From: Liriodendron chinense
Taxonomy: Eukaryota; Streptophyta; Magnoliopsida; Magnoliales; Magnoliaceae
Direction: 5' to 3'
Length of the DNA: 64,000 bases
NCBI GenBank assembly: GCA_003013855.2
Contig: ML058449.1
Coordinates: 372,001 to 436,000, forward strand
Positions within the stretch are counted from its first letter, which is position 1; the number at the start of each line of letters is the position of its first letter. The notes beneath the pieces are model-generated. The model was not told the origin of the DNA, ran no database searches, and saw only the letters and a program-made list of their open reading frames with translations. Below, piece by piece: positions 21,290 to 32,600 of the stretch. The position numbers and the translations under genes are program-made.

Positions 21290-22390
21290 AAGTCATCCTT
21301 AATCAAGGTGGGCCCACATAGTGTAATCGATTTGAACATCCATTTTATAGCATTTGATGAAATGGTGAAGGTCGTCTGATCAATGTAATTCTTGAGAGGT
21401 GCAAGTAATCAAAGGTTAGCCCCACATGAGGGACAACACATCAGTGATCAGCCCTTTTCACGTATGATCAATTTGGACCATCCATTTTTTTTTTTCAGCC
21501 ATATATCAGACGGGTAGAATCTTCACATTGGGGTGATTATCGGGAGTCATGGTAGATGGTTCAGATCAATGATCAAACCTTCTCTAGTATGATGAACCTA
21601 TGCCATCTATTTTCTTGGCCATCACTTCGATGTCATTTAGAGTTATCCAATCAAGTGGGGCCCACTTATTATCAAACCTTCTTTATTGTTATTAAGGACC
21701 GTCTATTTTTCCAGCCATTGGCCAGATTGTAGTGTATTTCTTGAGAGTTGGTCACAAATGTTTCTTGGCCGTTGATTAAATGATTAGAATCACTTGGTCA
21801 AAATTGATTCTTGATAGTCAGTCCTGGTGACGATTCAAGGTGCGGCGTACGTGAAAGATTATCCAAATCAATTATAAGAACTTCTCTAACTTAATTAATC
21901 TGGACCATTGATCGTATGGTTACAGTCTCTGGATCAAAGTGATCCTTGATATCTCTGCTCAATAAAGGGTGCGGCCTACATGATGGACGGCCCTGATCAT
22001 TGATTAGATCTCTTGTGTATTCAATCTAGACTGTCCATTTTTTGTGGTCATTATATTGAATAGTTAGATAATCGGATCCAAGTGGCTCTTAAGACTTATG
22101 GTCAATCAAACGTGCAGCTCCATGATAGACGGTCCAGATCAATTATTAGAACTTTCCTAGTATCATCGCCTTTGAACCGCCTTGGATGATTAGAATGGAT
22201 TATATATTATAAAAAAGAAAAAAAGAAAAAAAGGAGTGATCCCTAAGAGCTACAATGAGTCAAAGGTGAGGCCATATGATTAGACAAACTAGATGAATTA
22301 TCTATCTTTCTTTTGCATAATAAATCCAGACCATAAAACTTTTGGCTACCGATGAGATTAGTACGTGATATTCTTGAAAGTCATGGTTAA
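21290..22390. repeat. Degenerate tandem repeat, unit about 110-145 bp
   Basis: Roughly eight diverged units each contain the same ordered landmarks: GTG(G)GCC..ACATGATGGACGGTCCAGATCAA, an ATGAT..GACCATCCATTTTT block, then a CTTGAGAGTCATGGTCAATCAAAGGTG-like block (shown here only as fragments). A further three units of the same array type occur at 62590-63010. Confidence 0.65.
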
Positions 22391-22787
22391 TGTCATTCTT
22401 CGATGCTAGTAAAAGTTTTAAGTTGTAAACACTTTACATTTAAAAAGAGTTTTAATTGTAAATAGTTTACATGTTATTTCATTTGGCTTTTAATTAATGT
22501 GTTTGGCTAACTTGTAATGTTTTTACAATGGAAAAGTAAGCATATGTACTATAGAGCTTGAGAGTAAAACCTTGCAAAATTTGTAAATCAAATAAGAAGA
22601 ACTTGATTATTTTAGTCTCGAATGTGATCAAGAAGTTTTTAATGATGGACATTCTATCATTCCCATCATGTGGTCCATTTTTAAAGGCCATAGGAGAGCA
22701 TGGGAAGCACATAATGGATAGATTAGATGTACCATACAATTATGGTGGGCCCCACATATTGTGAGTGTATATGAACCATCATGTTTT
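22391..22787. other. Intergenic, nothing recognised
   Basis: AT-rich with TTGTAAACACTTTACA-like inverted motifs near 22425-22470. No gene found. Confidence 0.45.
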
Positions 22788-23165
22788 TGTTGGTGGAGAC
22801 TTCAAATTGTGAATGAAAAGGGCCCACCGACCGATCGGATGTTATGATCAACTAGTTGGTAGTGGGGCTTTTTTGTATAGCAAGTCTCTAGACAGGTTTC
22901 TCAAGTTACGACTGGTCAGGACAAGTCGGCTGTTGAGGCAGATGTGACAAGTTTGGAAGTTTCCCCTCTAGGATTGTTTTTTGCGTTGTCCGACTAGTCG
23001 GCCAATGGGGTTCGACCGGTCAGGTGTATAGGCATTGTTATGCGAATCTGCGTAAATTATTTTTAATTTTAGGTTATTTGCTATATATATGGCATGAATC
23101 TGGGATTAGGGAGTATCTTAAGGTGTCTAAGGTTTCTTAATTGCATTAGGGAGAGGGGCGAGTGT

Positions 23166-23216
<51 letters not shown>

Positions 23217-23445
23217 GTTTTCTCTTGAGTTTTTTTGTTTGTGGGCTGTTCAGCTCTATAATCTTCTGATTCATAGTAGATCTCTTTGTGCTGTGGTTTT
23301 TTACCCATTGAGGGATTTTTCCACAGTAAAATTGGATTGTCTCTGTGTGGTTGATTGCGTGTGGGTGTGATTGCATTGTGTTTCTCGTTTGTATCCATAT
23401 TTTGTTGTGTGTTTGGCTTTGCTTCCGCTGCCGATTTTCCCAACA
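22788..23445 (+). mobile_element. Copia-type solo LTR (658 bp)
   Basis: Ends TGTTGG (22788) and CCAACA (23445) are flanked by the 5-bp duplication GTTTT (22783-22787, 23446-23450). It has a TATA-like CTATATATATGG at 23081, then AATCTGGGATTAGGG, a (GA)n run at 23168-23211, and a 3' part ACCCATTGAGGGATTTTTCC like that of the inverted solo LTR at 1473-2244. The two are therefore members of related families in opposite orientation. ACCGGTC occurs once at 23015 with degenerate relatives from 22910. Confidence 0.88.
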
Positions 23446-23450
23446 GTTTT

Positions 23451-23764
23451 ATTGTATATAATGCCTTTTCATTTATAAAGACTTTGGGCTTGTTTGTTAA
23501 ATCTGGAGTCTGAAGCTGAATTTAAAATATAAATCTGGAGTATGAAAACTTGTTTGGTAATTGTTTGAGAGAAGTATCGAAGTCTGAAAATTAAATATCA
23601 AATTTGAAGTCACATGTATGTAAATAAACGTTTAAAATGTTTGAAAATTATTAATTTGACACATTTGCTTGTCTCCTAGTCGGAGGATCTTTTTCATTAT
23701 GAAGAGTTTATTTTTTATTAAATGAAAATAAAATCATTAACTTAACATCTTTTTAATTTAAATA
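23451..23764. other. Intergenic, possible MITE fragment
   Basis: It contains GGCTTGTTTGTTAAATCTGGAG and a related GAAAACTTGTTTGGTAATTG about 60 bp later, reminiscent of MITE ends, but no paired inverted terminus was found. Confidence 0.35.
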
Positions 23765-23990
23765 AACTAAAGCTAACTAGGTGGATCACACCATAAGGGA
23801 ATAATCGTGATTGAATCCCTACCATTGAAAACTTCATAAAATCCCTACCAACCTATTGATAAGGTCATAAAGACCTAGGTGAAGAGACCACAGAAATATC
23901 ATCTTGATTCAAAGCTCTTGTGGCCCACAAGAAAATTTAAATGTTCAATTACCACTATTTCATGTACTATGGTCCATTTGAGATTTGGAT
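23765..23990. repeat. GGGCCCAC hairpin repeat, left part of the copy split by the Tat element
   Basis: GGTGGATCACACC to GAGATTTGGAT corresponds to the interior and right arm of the hairpin family. The missing end (CTACTTCA.. to GGTGGGCCCAAC) is found at 61105-61205, directly after the Tat element and its duplicated TGGAT. Confidence 0.75.
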
Positions 23991-26249
23991 TGTTGGGGTC
24001 CCAAAAGTCGGGATCTTCAAAACAATGATTATGAGTGTTCGAATCATCACCTGATTAAATTTAGGGCCAGTGCATCAGAAATCTCGGCAAAAATCACAAC
24101 ACACATCACACTAAACCAAAAATGGAAAATTGGGCTAGTGGTGGACCCCACCGGTCATCATGATTAGAACCCTCCAAATTTGGGAGGGTTACCTCAATCA
24201 TGAAGAAATAGGGCCAGTGCATCGACATCCATCGTAAAGCGCGCCCCGCAAGCCCTCCGTTTCGCAAAACCCAATTTTGTAAAATACGAGTACGTCAGCG
24301 CATCAAGAAATTCATTGTCCAGTGCATCATGAAATTCAACAGTTTTACAAAGTGAATTTCAGGACGCACTTCCCCCAGCGCGTCCAGAAATTCACCTAGC
24401 GCATCATGAAATTCAGCAGTTTTACAAAGTGAATTTCAGGACACACTGCCCCCAGCGCGTCAGAAAATTCGTCCAGCGCATCCAATAATTCAGGAATTTC
24501 AGGACGCACTGACCCTCAGCGCGTCCAATAAATCAGGCATTTTCAGGAATTTCAGGACGCACTGGTCCTAAAAAAATCAGCATTTCAACAGTCATTTTAA
24601 GACACGCCGAGTGATTTTCTCGACGTGCCAACCCATTTTCTCGACGCGCTACACGTGGCGGTCTCCTATTGGCCGACTTCAAGTATAAATACCCCCCCCC
24701 CCCCCCCCCCCCCCTTCGCTTCATTTGGACGGATCCAGAAAGAGAGAGCCGCGTCCCTTCGCCGGAAACCCAATTTCGATCACCGGAATCCCCTTCCGAT
24801 CAACGAAATCCCTCGCCGGAAACCCCATCTTCGACCACAACAGGTCCGGAGATGAAATAACTTCAAATTGCGCAAGTATAGTAGCGCATCACGAAAATCA
24901 ATCATTTTCAAAACTAAGTTATTTTCGGACGCACTGGCCCCAGCGCGTCAGAAAAATACCTCAGCGGATCAAATAAATCAATATTCCAAAACAAGTCATT
25001 TTCGGACGCACTGACCCCAGCGCGTCAGAAAAATACCTCAGCGGATAAAATAAATCAATCATTTTCAAAACAAAGTCATTTTCGGACGCACTGGCCCCAA
25101 TGTGTCAGAAAAATACCTCAGCGGATCAAATAAATCAATATTCCAAAACAAGTCATTTTTGGACGCACTGGCCCCAGCGCATCATAAAAATAGCCCAGGG
25201 CATCATGAAAATAGAACATTTTTAACAATTATTTTTGGACGCACTGGCCCCAGCGCATTAGTAAAATTAGGCCAGCGGATCATAAAAATTAGCACTTCGA
25301 ACGTTCATTTCAGCACCTTTAAATCTTCATTTTATAATGTTTTCGGGACCCGTTTGGGCCTATTTTAGGTATTTTGAGCGTTTCGGACGCAATGGAGCAG
25401 TTAAATAACTCATCCGGCCCACCCAATGAGCAGAATGCAAGCCTTCGGAGTCCGATCCAATCCAACGAGATGAACGAAGTAACTTCTCGAAAAGAGGCCG
25501 CCAGTGCCCAGAATCATACTGATGTATCATCATTACATGTACTATCATAATATGACCCGGATTCAGGTCTGGACTAAGCAAATGGGACTATGGTTAACAC
25601 GATAAACCACATAGAGAGAGTTCTGAGCTATTACGTGGAATTTGTTAAAGACTGACACTTCAAGAACAGTCGATGCCCTACCCATCCAAACGGCATCCGC
25701 TGGTTGAGCTGCTCAGGTACATACAACTACAGATCGGTCTTCCCGAGGTCACCCGTCACAAATGACAGGCGCAGGCCCAGAGTCGCACCCCTCGGTTAAA
25801 AGCCCTGACAGTCTCAGCCCGGATCTCCGGTCAAAACATGGGCCAACTCGTACAAAGATGGATCAGTCCATAACAAAACACAACAAATATAGGTCTCCGT
25901 GACCATACAAATACAGGTCTCCGCGACCATACAAATACAGGTCTCTACGACCACACAAACACAGGTCTCCACGACCATAAACTCTGAGACCATAGTCCCC
26001 ACTGACTAGTTTTTTGCCTTTTAATCAAGGGTCATCGATCATTCGATGTAATTAAGGGCTCGTGCCAGATCACGGCCTTGAATGTACAAGATCTCAGGAT
26101 CTCTAGAATAAAATTCGCCTTGCGATATCTTTTCTCTTGTGTACTTTTGTGAATGTTTGTGATTGTCCATGAATGTTTCTATTATTCAGAACCCCAGAAC
26201 GACAAAACACGAAAAAAACTGCGCCTGGAGCATTTTTCTAGTTCTAACA
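23991..26249 (+). repeat. 5' LTR of the Tat element (2259 bp)
   Basis: It starts TGTTGGGGTCCC and ends GTTCTAACA. U3 contains many dyads built on GACGC(A/G)CTGG and CCAGCGCGTC (about 24370-24560) before a TATA box at 24684. Four tandem units of about 80-90 bp with the same dyad follow (24900-25200), and four tandem copies of about 24 bp (ACAAATACAGGTCTCCGCGA type) lie at 25880-25985. Confidence 0.92.
24684..24691 (+). promoter_or_regulatory. TATA box in the Tat 5' LTR
   Basis: TATAAATA is followed at once by a 23-base poly(C) run (24692-24714). It lies downstream of the U3 dyads. The corresponding place in the 3' LTR (about 59545) lacks it. Confidence 0.65.
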
Positions 26250-26252
26250 AAC

Positions 26253-26270
26253 TGGCGACTCTGCTGGGGA
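26253..26270 (+). other. Primer binding site of the Tat element (tRNA-Arg type)
   Basis: TGGCGACTCTGCTGGGGA starts three bases after the LTR. TGGCGACTC..TGGGGA primer sites are complementary to a tRNA-Arg 3' end and are usual in Tat/Ogre elements. Confidence 0.8.
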
Positions 26271-26950
26271 ATCTAACTATACTAAAATCTCTGGTTATAT
26301 CTGAATATAGGAACACTCTAAGATCAATTACTTGCAAACACGAATCTACGTGTAGGAAAGTTACTGCGAGGCGTAATGTTTCGGCGCCCCTCGGGCGTCA
26401 AATTGGCGACTCTCAAAGGGAACGTTCTTCCCTTTATGTCTAAGGACAGTGGGCATTTAAAAGGTTTTCAAACCTAAAAACTTCCACAACTACGCGTATT
26501 TTATCTCCTTCTTGCTTGTTTTGTCGGTTTATACACTGCGATCGATGGGCTCATACTCCCGACCGCACTTGTGAACTGTTCTAATGATTTTTATGACACA
26601 ACAGAATTAGCAAGATACTAGGAAAGACAGAAGAAATGACATGCTCAATGAACAGTTTGTGTACCTTCCTTGCCGCCAGGGGGCTTCAGCTTCCCTCGCT
26701 TCACCCCAACCACAACAAGTATTGGCAACTCAGGATGGCAGTTGGTCGAAACACGCTAACAGAAGAAAGAGCAGAAGAAAGCAGCCATCTTGCCGCACAT
26801 AAGAAGGCGAACGCTGCGAGACCTCGCCCCATGATCAGAAGATAATGGTAGCCAAAACAAGGGCAGAAGATCTCTATCAGTAGTCAGGTCGCATCAACCA
26901 GGTCCTCGGTGCCTGTAATGACGGTCGAACAGTTTCCGCCATTGTCCAAG
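26271..26950 (+). other. Tat leader and start of gag
   Basis: This is the untranslated leader, followed at 26844 by ATG and a short frame starting MVAKTRAEDLYQ that meets a TAG at once. The Athila element interrupts this region at 26950. A second TGGCGACTCT copy occurs near 26404. Confidence 0.6.
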
Positions 26951-28550
26951 TGTTCGCTTCCCCAAGTGTAGGGTTGCGATGTAGTAATAAACTCGGTAAG
27001 ACCGAGGTCTATCCACAGGGACTATGTAGGATCTCACAAATTCATCCACAAGTGTCTATTGAAGTCTACTAATCAGATTGTTGTATGAAGTTGATGTGAG
27101 TAACAAAAGCTAAATTAAATTGAAAGTAATTAATTGTAAGAGGGCACTAGGGTATCAAGGATCCACTTGTAGCAATCCCTGATGTTCAATCCGTTGTGGT
27201 TTCTTATTCTCTCAACTAGAATCGACATTCCTGTCCGTCCAGTCGGATGATAAAACTGTTAAACCAAACAATCTGTAATATGTAAGTTCTATGCATAAGA
27301 TTCACTCAATCTAGGCTGAGCTGAGCATGCTCAATTGCATAGGTCATTCCCCTTTCCTATAGGTCCAGTTCTCAAGCATAACCATCCCCAAGTCCTCTCA
27401 CAAGACAAGGTTAGATTAGGATTTGAACTAGATTCAAATCACCAGCACAGTCCTTACATATTCCAGAAAATCAAAAATAGAACTTTGGCCTGAAGTCCCT
27501 TTATGAAGAGCTTAGTACTAGAGCTCACTCCGATTCCTCGGATCATACAGGTCTATACCGTTGCAAACAAATTAAGAAGATAAGTAATTCATCCAAACAT
27601 CCATGAGTCATCACAAGACTAAGAAAAATTACTTAAAAACTTGTATAAACTTCAAACCTTAGTTCATAATCATGAATTCCAAAACTAAAACCACTTAACT
27701 ACGAATTAAAACATCTTGGATTCACTACAAGCTTCACCTCTTAGCCCTAGCTAAGAGGTTTAGCCGCTCATGATCCAAGGAAACATGAAACAACTACAAA
27801 AAGTATGAAAACAACAAAGCAAACCAAAAGGAGTTGTGAAACTCCAATCTTCACTTCCACAGCCTCCAATCTCGCTTGAACCCTTCTAGGATACCCTAGG
27901 AACGATCCCTAGGTGTCCTCTTATAGTCTGGAGGCTCCACAACGTCGGAATAATCGGGAATTTGCGAAACTCTTACACAGCGCAGAGAAAATCGGGAAGA
28001 AATTAGAAGTTTCTAAGTTCATACGCATGGCCGACCGGTCAAGACCGGTCGGCCTCAAGTGAAAACACTCCAGCAAACATCACCGACCGGTCATGACCGG
28101 TCGGGCCTATTCCTTCTTGGTCCAGCAAGCACGTCCGACCGATCATGACCGGTCGGACGCCTTCAACACTTTTCCAGCACCAATGACCGACCGGTCATGA
28201 CCGGTCGGTCCCCTTCAATAATACCCAATATACATGGCTGACCGGTCACTGACCGGTCTGGCTTCCTTGGCCGACCGGTCACGACCGGTCAGCTTCATTT
28301 TCTTCTTATTTTCTTCCTTTCTTTCGCCTGCTTTCTTCTCTTCTTTAGTTCTTTCTTTCTTTTCTTCTTTGGTCCTCAAACATTCTTCATCAGAATGATC
28401 CCGAGTGGGCTCTTTATGTCTTCAATTGAGTAGAGTCTACCCTCAATCCTGTAGTCACAAAACATGCATTGAATTAGCTTACAAACCATATAAACCTTGC
28501 ACAATGAGTGATGAATTGGGGTTAGAATATACAAAATTAAGAGCTCAACA
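26951..28550 (-). repeat. 3' LTR of the Athila element
   Basis: Plus-strand ends are TGTTCGCTTCCCC and GAGCTCAACA. On the sense strand the U3 dyad array (28292-28030) lies about 100 bp before a TATA-like ACTATAAGAGG (27927-27918). Confidence 0.95.
28030..28292. promoter_or_regulatory. Array of six ACCGGTC dyads in Athila U3
   Basis: Six units, spaced about 51 bp (the last one 33 bp), each carry CCGACCGGTC and, 2-3 bases later, its inverted copy GACCGGTCGG. Two units are slightly degenerate. The flanking spacer text varies between units while the dyad is kept. Several units contain the DRE/CRT core (A/G)CCGAC. The same array is at 36782-37044 in the other LTR. Confidence 0.8.
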
Positions 28551-28562
28551 CACCCCCCAACC
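28551..28562 (-). other. Polypurine tract of the Athila element
   Basis: On the sense strand GGTTGGGGGGTG directly abuts the 3' LTR start TGTTGAGCTC, the expected priming site for plus-strand DNA synthesis. Confidence 0.8.
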
Positions 28563-29688
28563 AGCATTTTGCTAGTCCCGAGCAAAACATGCGTGAAGCT
28601 AATCTCATTCTTCAAAAACTCAACTCTCTTTCAGAAACCATCCTTCTATACATTCCAAGGTTCATAAGTGTAAGATTCAGAAAGATTAGGCGTCAAAGGT
28701 TGGAACCATAAATCCTCAAGGCATAATAGGCATTCATATGAGATTCCCACTGATTGGTTGACAAATAGAGGGACTTGAACAAATTCATCCTAGTGTGGGT
28801 AGTGAAAATTCATTCCATGAGTTTCTAGGATTATCTTCTTCATAGATCAACTAGACTATTGAATTCAAGGTACATAGAGCCACATCAAGCCAATGACAGG
28901 AATTTGCCTTACCGTCCTTCCGACTACTTTCACACTACGTCCCATTTCCGGCTTTGGTTACGGGTAGACCATCCCCCGGTTGGTAGTAGGTAGCCCTAAT
29001 CGGAATTTTCCACCGTTTTTCCACATTCCCAATTTCATCCTTCCTTTTCCTTTTTCTTTTTAAATTAGATAGGATTTTTAAAAATCCATATCTTTCATTA
29101 TTTTCCCATGGACAAGGATGGACAAAGTACCCCCGGCCTGATTGCTCAATACTTTAATTCAAAGTCTAGCTAATCCATAAATCACATAATCCCTTCAACT
29201 CATGAAAATCGTGTAATGTGAACTAGGTGTAAAAGTGTTCAGATTTTCTATCAATCACAAAAATAGGGGAGTTCACATATAAAACCATTATGCAATGAGA
29301 GATTCCAGACATCCAGCCTTATACGCTTCATATCTCCTCCTCTTATGCTCATATCAACTCGAATGCATAGAACTAATGTTTTCCAAAAGAGTTTCAAATT
29401 TTAAAAAAAATCGAAAAATTTCCACATAATTGCTTGAGATGTTGCAAAATGCTGGATTCATCCAAGCGGTCCTACACCCCCCAACCAAATCTTGCATTGT
29501 CCTCAATGTAAAAGATGCGCAATGAGCAAAACATGAGAGCAATTTGAAAATAAAAGGGAGTGAGGAATGATATTACCTGAGAGAGTGAACATTGGAAATC
29601 TTTCTCCTTCTAACAAACCTATGAAAACAAAAACAAAAGCAGCGAAATCCTAATCCTAACTACTCTATACCTCCATCAGACTAGGAGA
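28563..29688 (-). other. Non-coding tail between pol and 3' LTR of the Athila element
   Basis: In many Athila elements this interval holds an env-like frame. Here it is only about 1.1 kb, AT-rich, and contains no frame longer than about 80 codons, so the env-like gene is absent. Confidence 0.75.
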
Positions 29689-32600
29689 TCAATCATCCTG
29701 ATACACAGGATCATTCAGGGGTATGGACATACCTTCTGAAGGAAAATTTTCAAAGAACGGCTTTAATCGCTGCCCATTTTCCTTAAAAATATTGCTGTTC
29801 CTTGGATTCAATAGCTCGACAGTCCCATACGGATAGACAGTTTGCACAATGTAGGGACCGGTCCATCGAGATCTCAATTTTCCCGGAAAGAGATGTAAGC
29901 GAGAATTATACATGAGGACTTTTTGATTGATCGTGAATGTCTTGCGAAGAATATTCTTATCATGGAATATCTTCGTCTTGTCCTTGTAAATTCTCGCATT
30001 CTCATAAGCTTCATTCCGGATTTCTGCAAGTTCATTTAATTGAAGTTTGCGTAGCGAGCTTGTCTTGTCAGAATTGAAATTCATTGTTTTAATAGCCCAA
30101 TACGCCTTATGTTCCAACTCCACAGGCAAGTGACAAGCCTTCCCATAGACAAGTCTATAGGGAGACATTCCAATAGGGGTTTTGAAGGCGGTACGGTAAG
30201 CCCAAAGCGCATCGGTAAGTCGAAGTGACCAATCCTTGCGATCGGGATTCACCGTTTTATCTAAAATGTGTTTAATCTCCCTATTGGATATCTCAGCTTG
30301 TCCACTAGTTTGTGGGTGATAGGGGGTGCTCACTTTGTGTGTAACGCCATATTTCTTCATTAGGGCTGCAAAAGGGCGATTGCAAAAGTGAGACCCTCCA
30401 TCACTTATGATGACTCGAGGCGTTCCAAACCGGGAAAGAATATTTTCTTTTAAAAATCGAATGACCGTTTTATGGTCATTATTCCGGCAAGGAATGGCCT
30501 CGACCCATTTGGAAACATAATCAACAGCAAGTAAGATGTATAAATTTCCAAAAGAAGATGGGAATGGGCCCATGAAATCGATGCCCCAACAATAAAAAAT
30601 TTCGATAATTAAGATGGGATTGAGTGGCATCATATTTCTACGGGAGATTCCTCCCAGTTTCTGACAAGGTTCACATGCTTTGCAAAACTCATGTGTCTCT
30701 TTGAACATGGTGGGCCAATAAAACCCACATTGCAGAATTTTTGCTGTGGTCTTTTTGGCCGAAAAGTGACCACCACATGCTTGAGAATGACAGAAGGAAA
30801 TGATACTTTGTTGCTCATCATCTGGGACACATCTCCTTATGATTTGATCGGGACAATACTTGAACAAGTATGGGTCGTCCCATAGGAATTTCCGTACCTC
30901 CGAGAAGAATCTATCTTTATCTTGCTTTTTCCAATATGTAGGAATTGTACCTGTAGCAAGATAATTAGCAATGTCCGCATACCATGGCAATTGGGAAACA
31001 GCAAAAAGTTGTTCATCAGGGAACATGTCATTGATTGCAGTCGTTTCAGGGGAATCAGTGAGGACAAGTCGAGAGAGGTGGTCAGCTACTACATTCTCTA
31101 CTCCTTTCTTATCACGTATTTCTAAGTCGAATTCTTGGAGTAGGAGGATCCATCTTAATAACCGTGGTTTAGCATCCTTCTTAGAAAGCAGATACTTAAG
31201 TGCGGCATGGTCAGTGAATATAATGATCTTGGATCCAATCAAGTAGGATCTAAATTTCTCCAAAGCAAAAACTACGGCTAAAATTTCCTTTTCAGTGGTA
31301 GTGTAGTTTGCCTGGGCTGAGTTTAGGGTTCTACTTGCATAGTGGATGACACATGGCTTTTTATCTTTTCTTTGGCCTAACACGGCCCCAATAGCATAGT
31401 CGCTAGCATCGCACATAATCTCAAAAGGAAGGCTCCAATCAGGTGGTTGCATTATTGGGGCACATGTCAACATACCTTTAAGGGTGTTAAAGGCCTTTTG
31501 ACATTCTTCATTCCACTCGAATGAATTTTCCTTTTGAAGTAGGTTACATAAAGGGCGAGAGAGTGAACTGAAATCCTTTATGAACCTTCTATAAAATCCT
31601 GCGTGTCCTAAAAAGGACCGTATATCTCGTATGCTTTTGGGTGGTGGGAGGTTAGAGATAAGATCAATTTTCGCCTTGTCCACCTCAATTCCATTTTGTG
31701 AAACGATGTAACCAAGTACAATTCCCTTTTGAACCATGAAGTGACACTTTTCCCAATTGAGCACAAGGTTCTTCTCTTCACATCTTTTTAGCACAGATTT
31801 CAAGTGCTCAAGGCATTCATCAAAGCTACAACCGAATACGGAAAAATCATCCATGAAGACTTCGAGAATGGTCCCCACCATGTCAGAAAAGATGCTCATC
31901 ATACAATGCTGAAATGTGGCAGGGGCATTACATAGTCCAAACGGCATCCGTCGATAGGCGAAAGTGCCGAATGGACATGTGAGTGTAGTCTTTTCTTGGT
32001 CTTCGCGGGCAATTTCTATTTGGTTGTACCCTGAATAGCCATCAAGGAAGCAAAAGTGGGAATGACCCGCCAACCGTTCTAAAATCTGATCAATAAACGG
32101 TAGGGGAAAGTGGTCTTTCCTCGTGACAGTGTTTAGCTTCCTGTAGTCAATGCACATTCTCCAACCGGTAGTGACTCTAGTTGGTACGAGTTCATTATTG
32201 GCATTGGCTACGATGGTTATTCCGGATTTCTTAGGCACCACTTGAGTTGGGCTCACCCATTGGCTATCAGATATTGGGTAAATGATACCTACATCCAGTA
32301 GTTTCACCACTTCGGCCTTAACCACATCCTTCATGTTTGGATTTAGTCGTCTTTGTGGTTGCCAGGATGATTTTGCATTTTCCTCAAGGTGTATGCGGTG
32401 AGTACAAATCAGAGGGTCTATACCTTTGAGATCCGCAATTGACCATCCAATGGCACTCTTGTGCTCTAATAGAGTGGCTATTAGCCTACTCTCTTGTTCC
32501 TCATCCAAGTGGGAAGAAATCACCACTGGATATGTCTCATCTCGACCTAAATAAACATACTTTAGCTCACTTGGCAATGGTTTTAGGTCGAGTTTTGGTG

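Noticed and set aside
25880..25985. Possible CRISPR-like array (regular 24-bp repeats)
   Set aside because: Repeats are contiguous without unique spacers and lie in a plant LTR; the same block occurs in the other LTR.
28563..29688. Possible env-like gene of the Athila element
   Set aside because: Too short and no frame over about 80 codons; no transmembrane-rich product seen.
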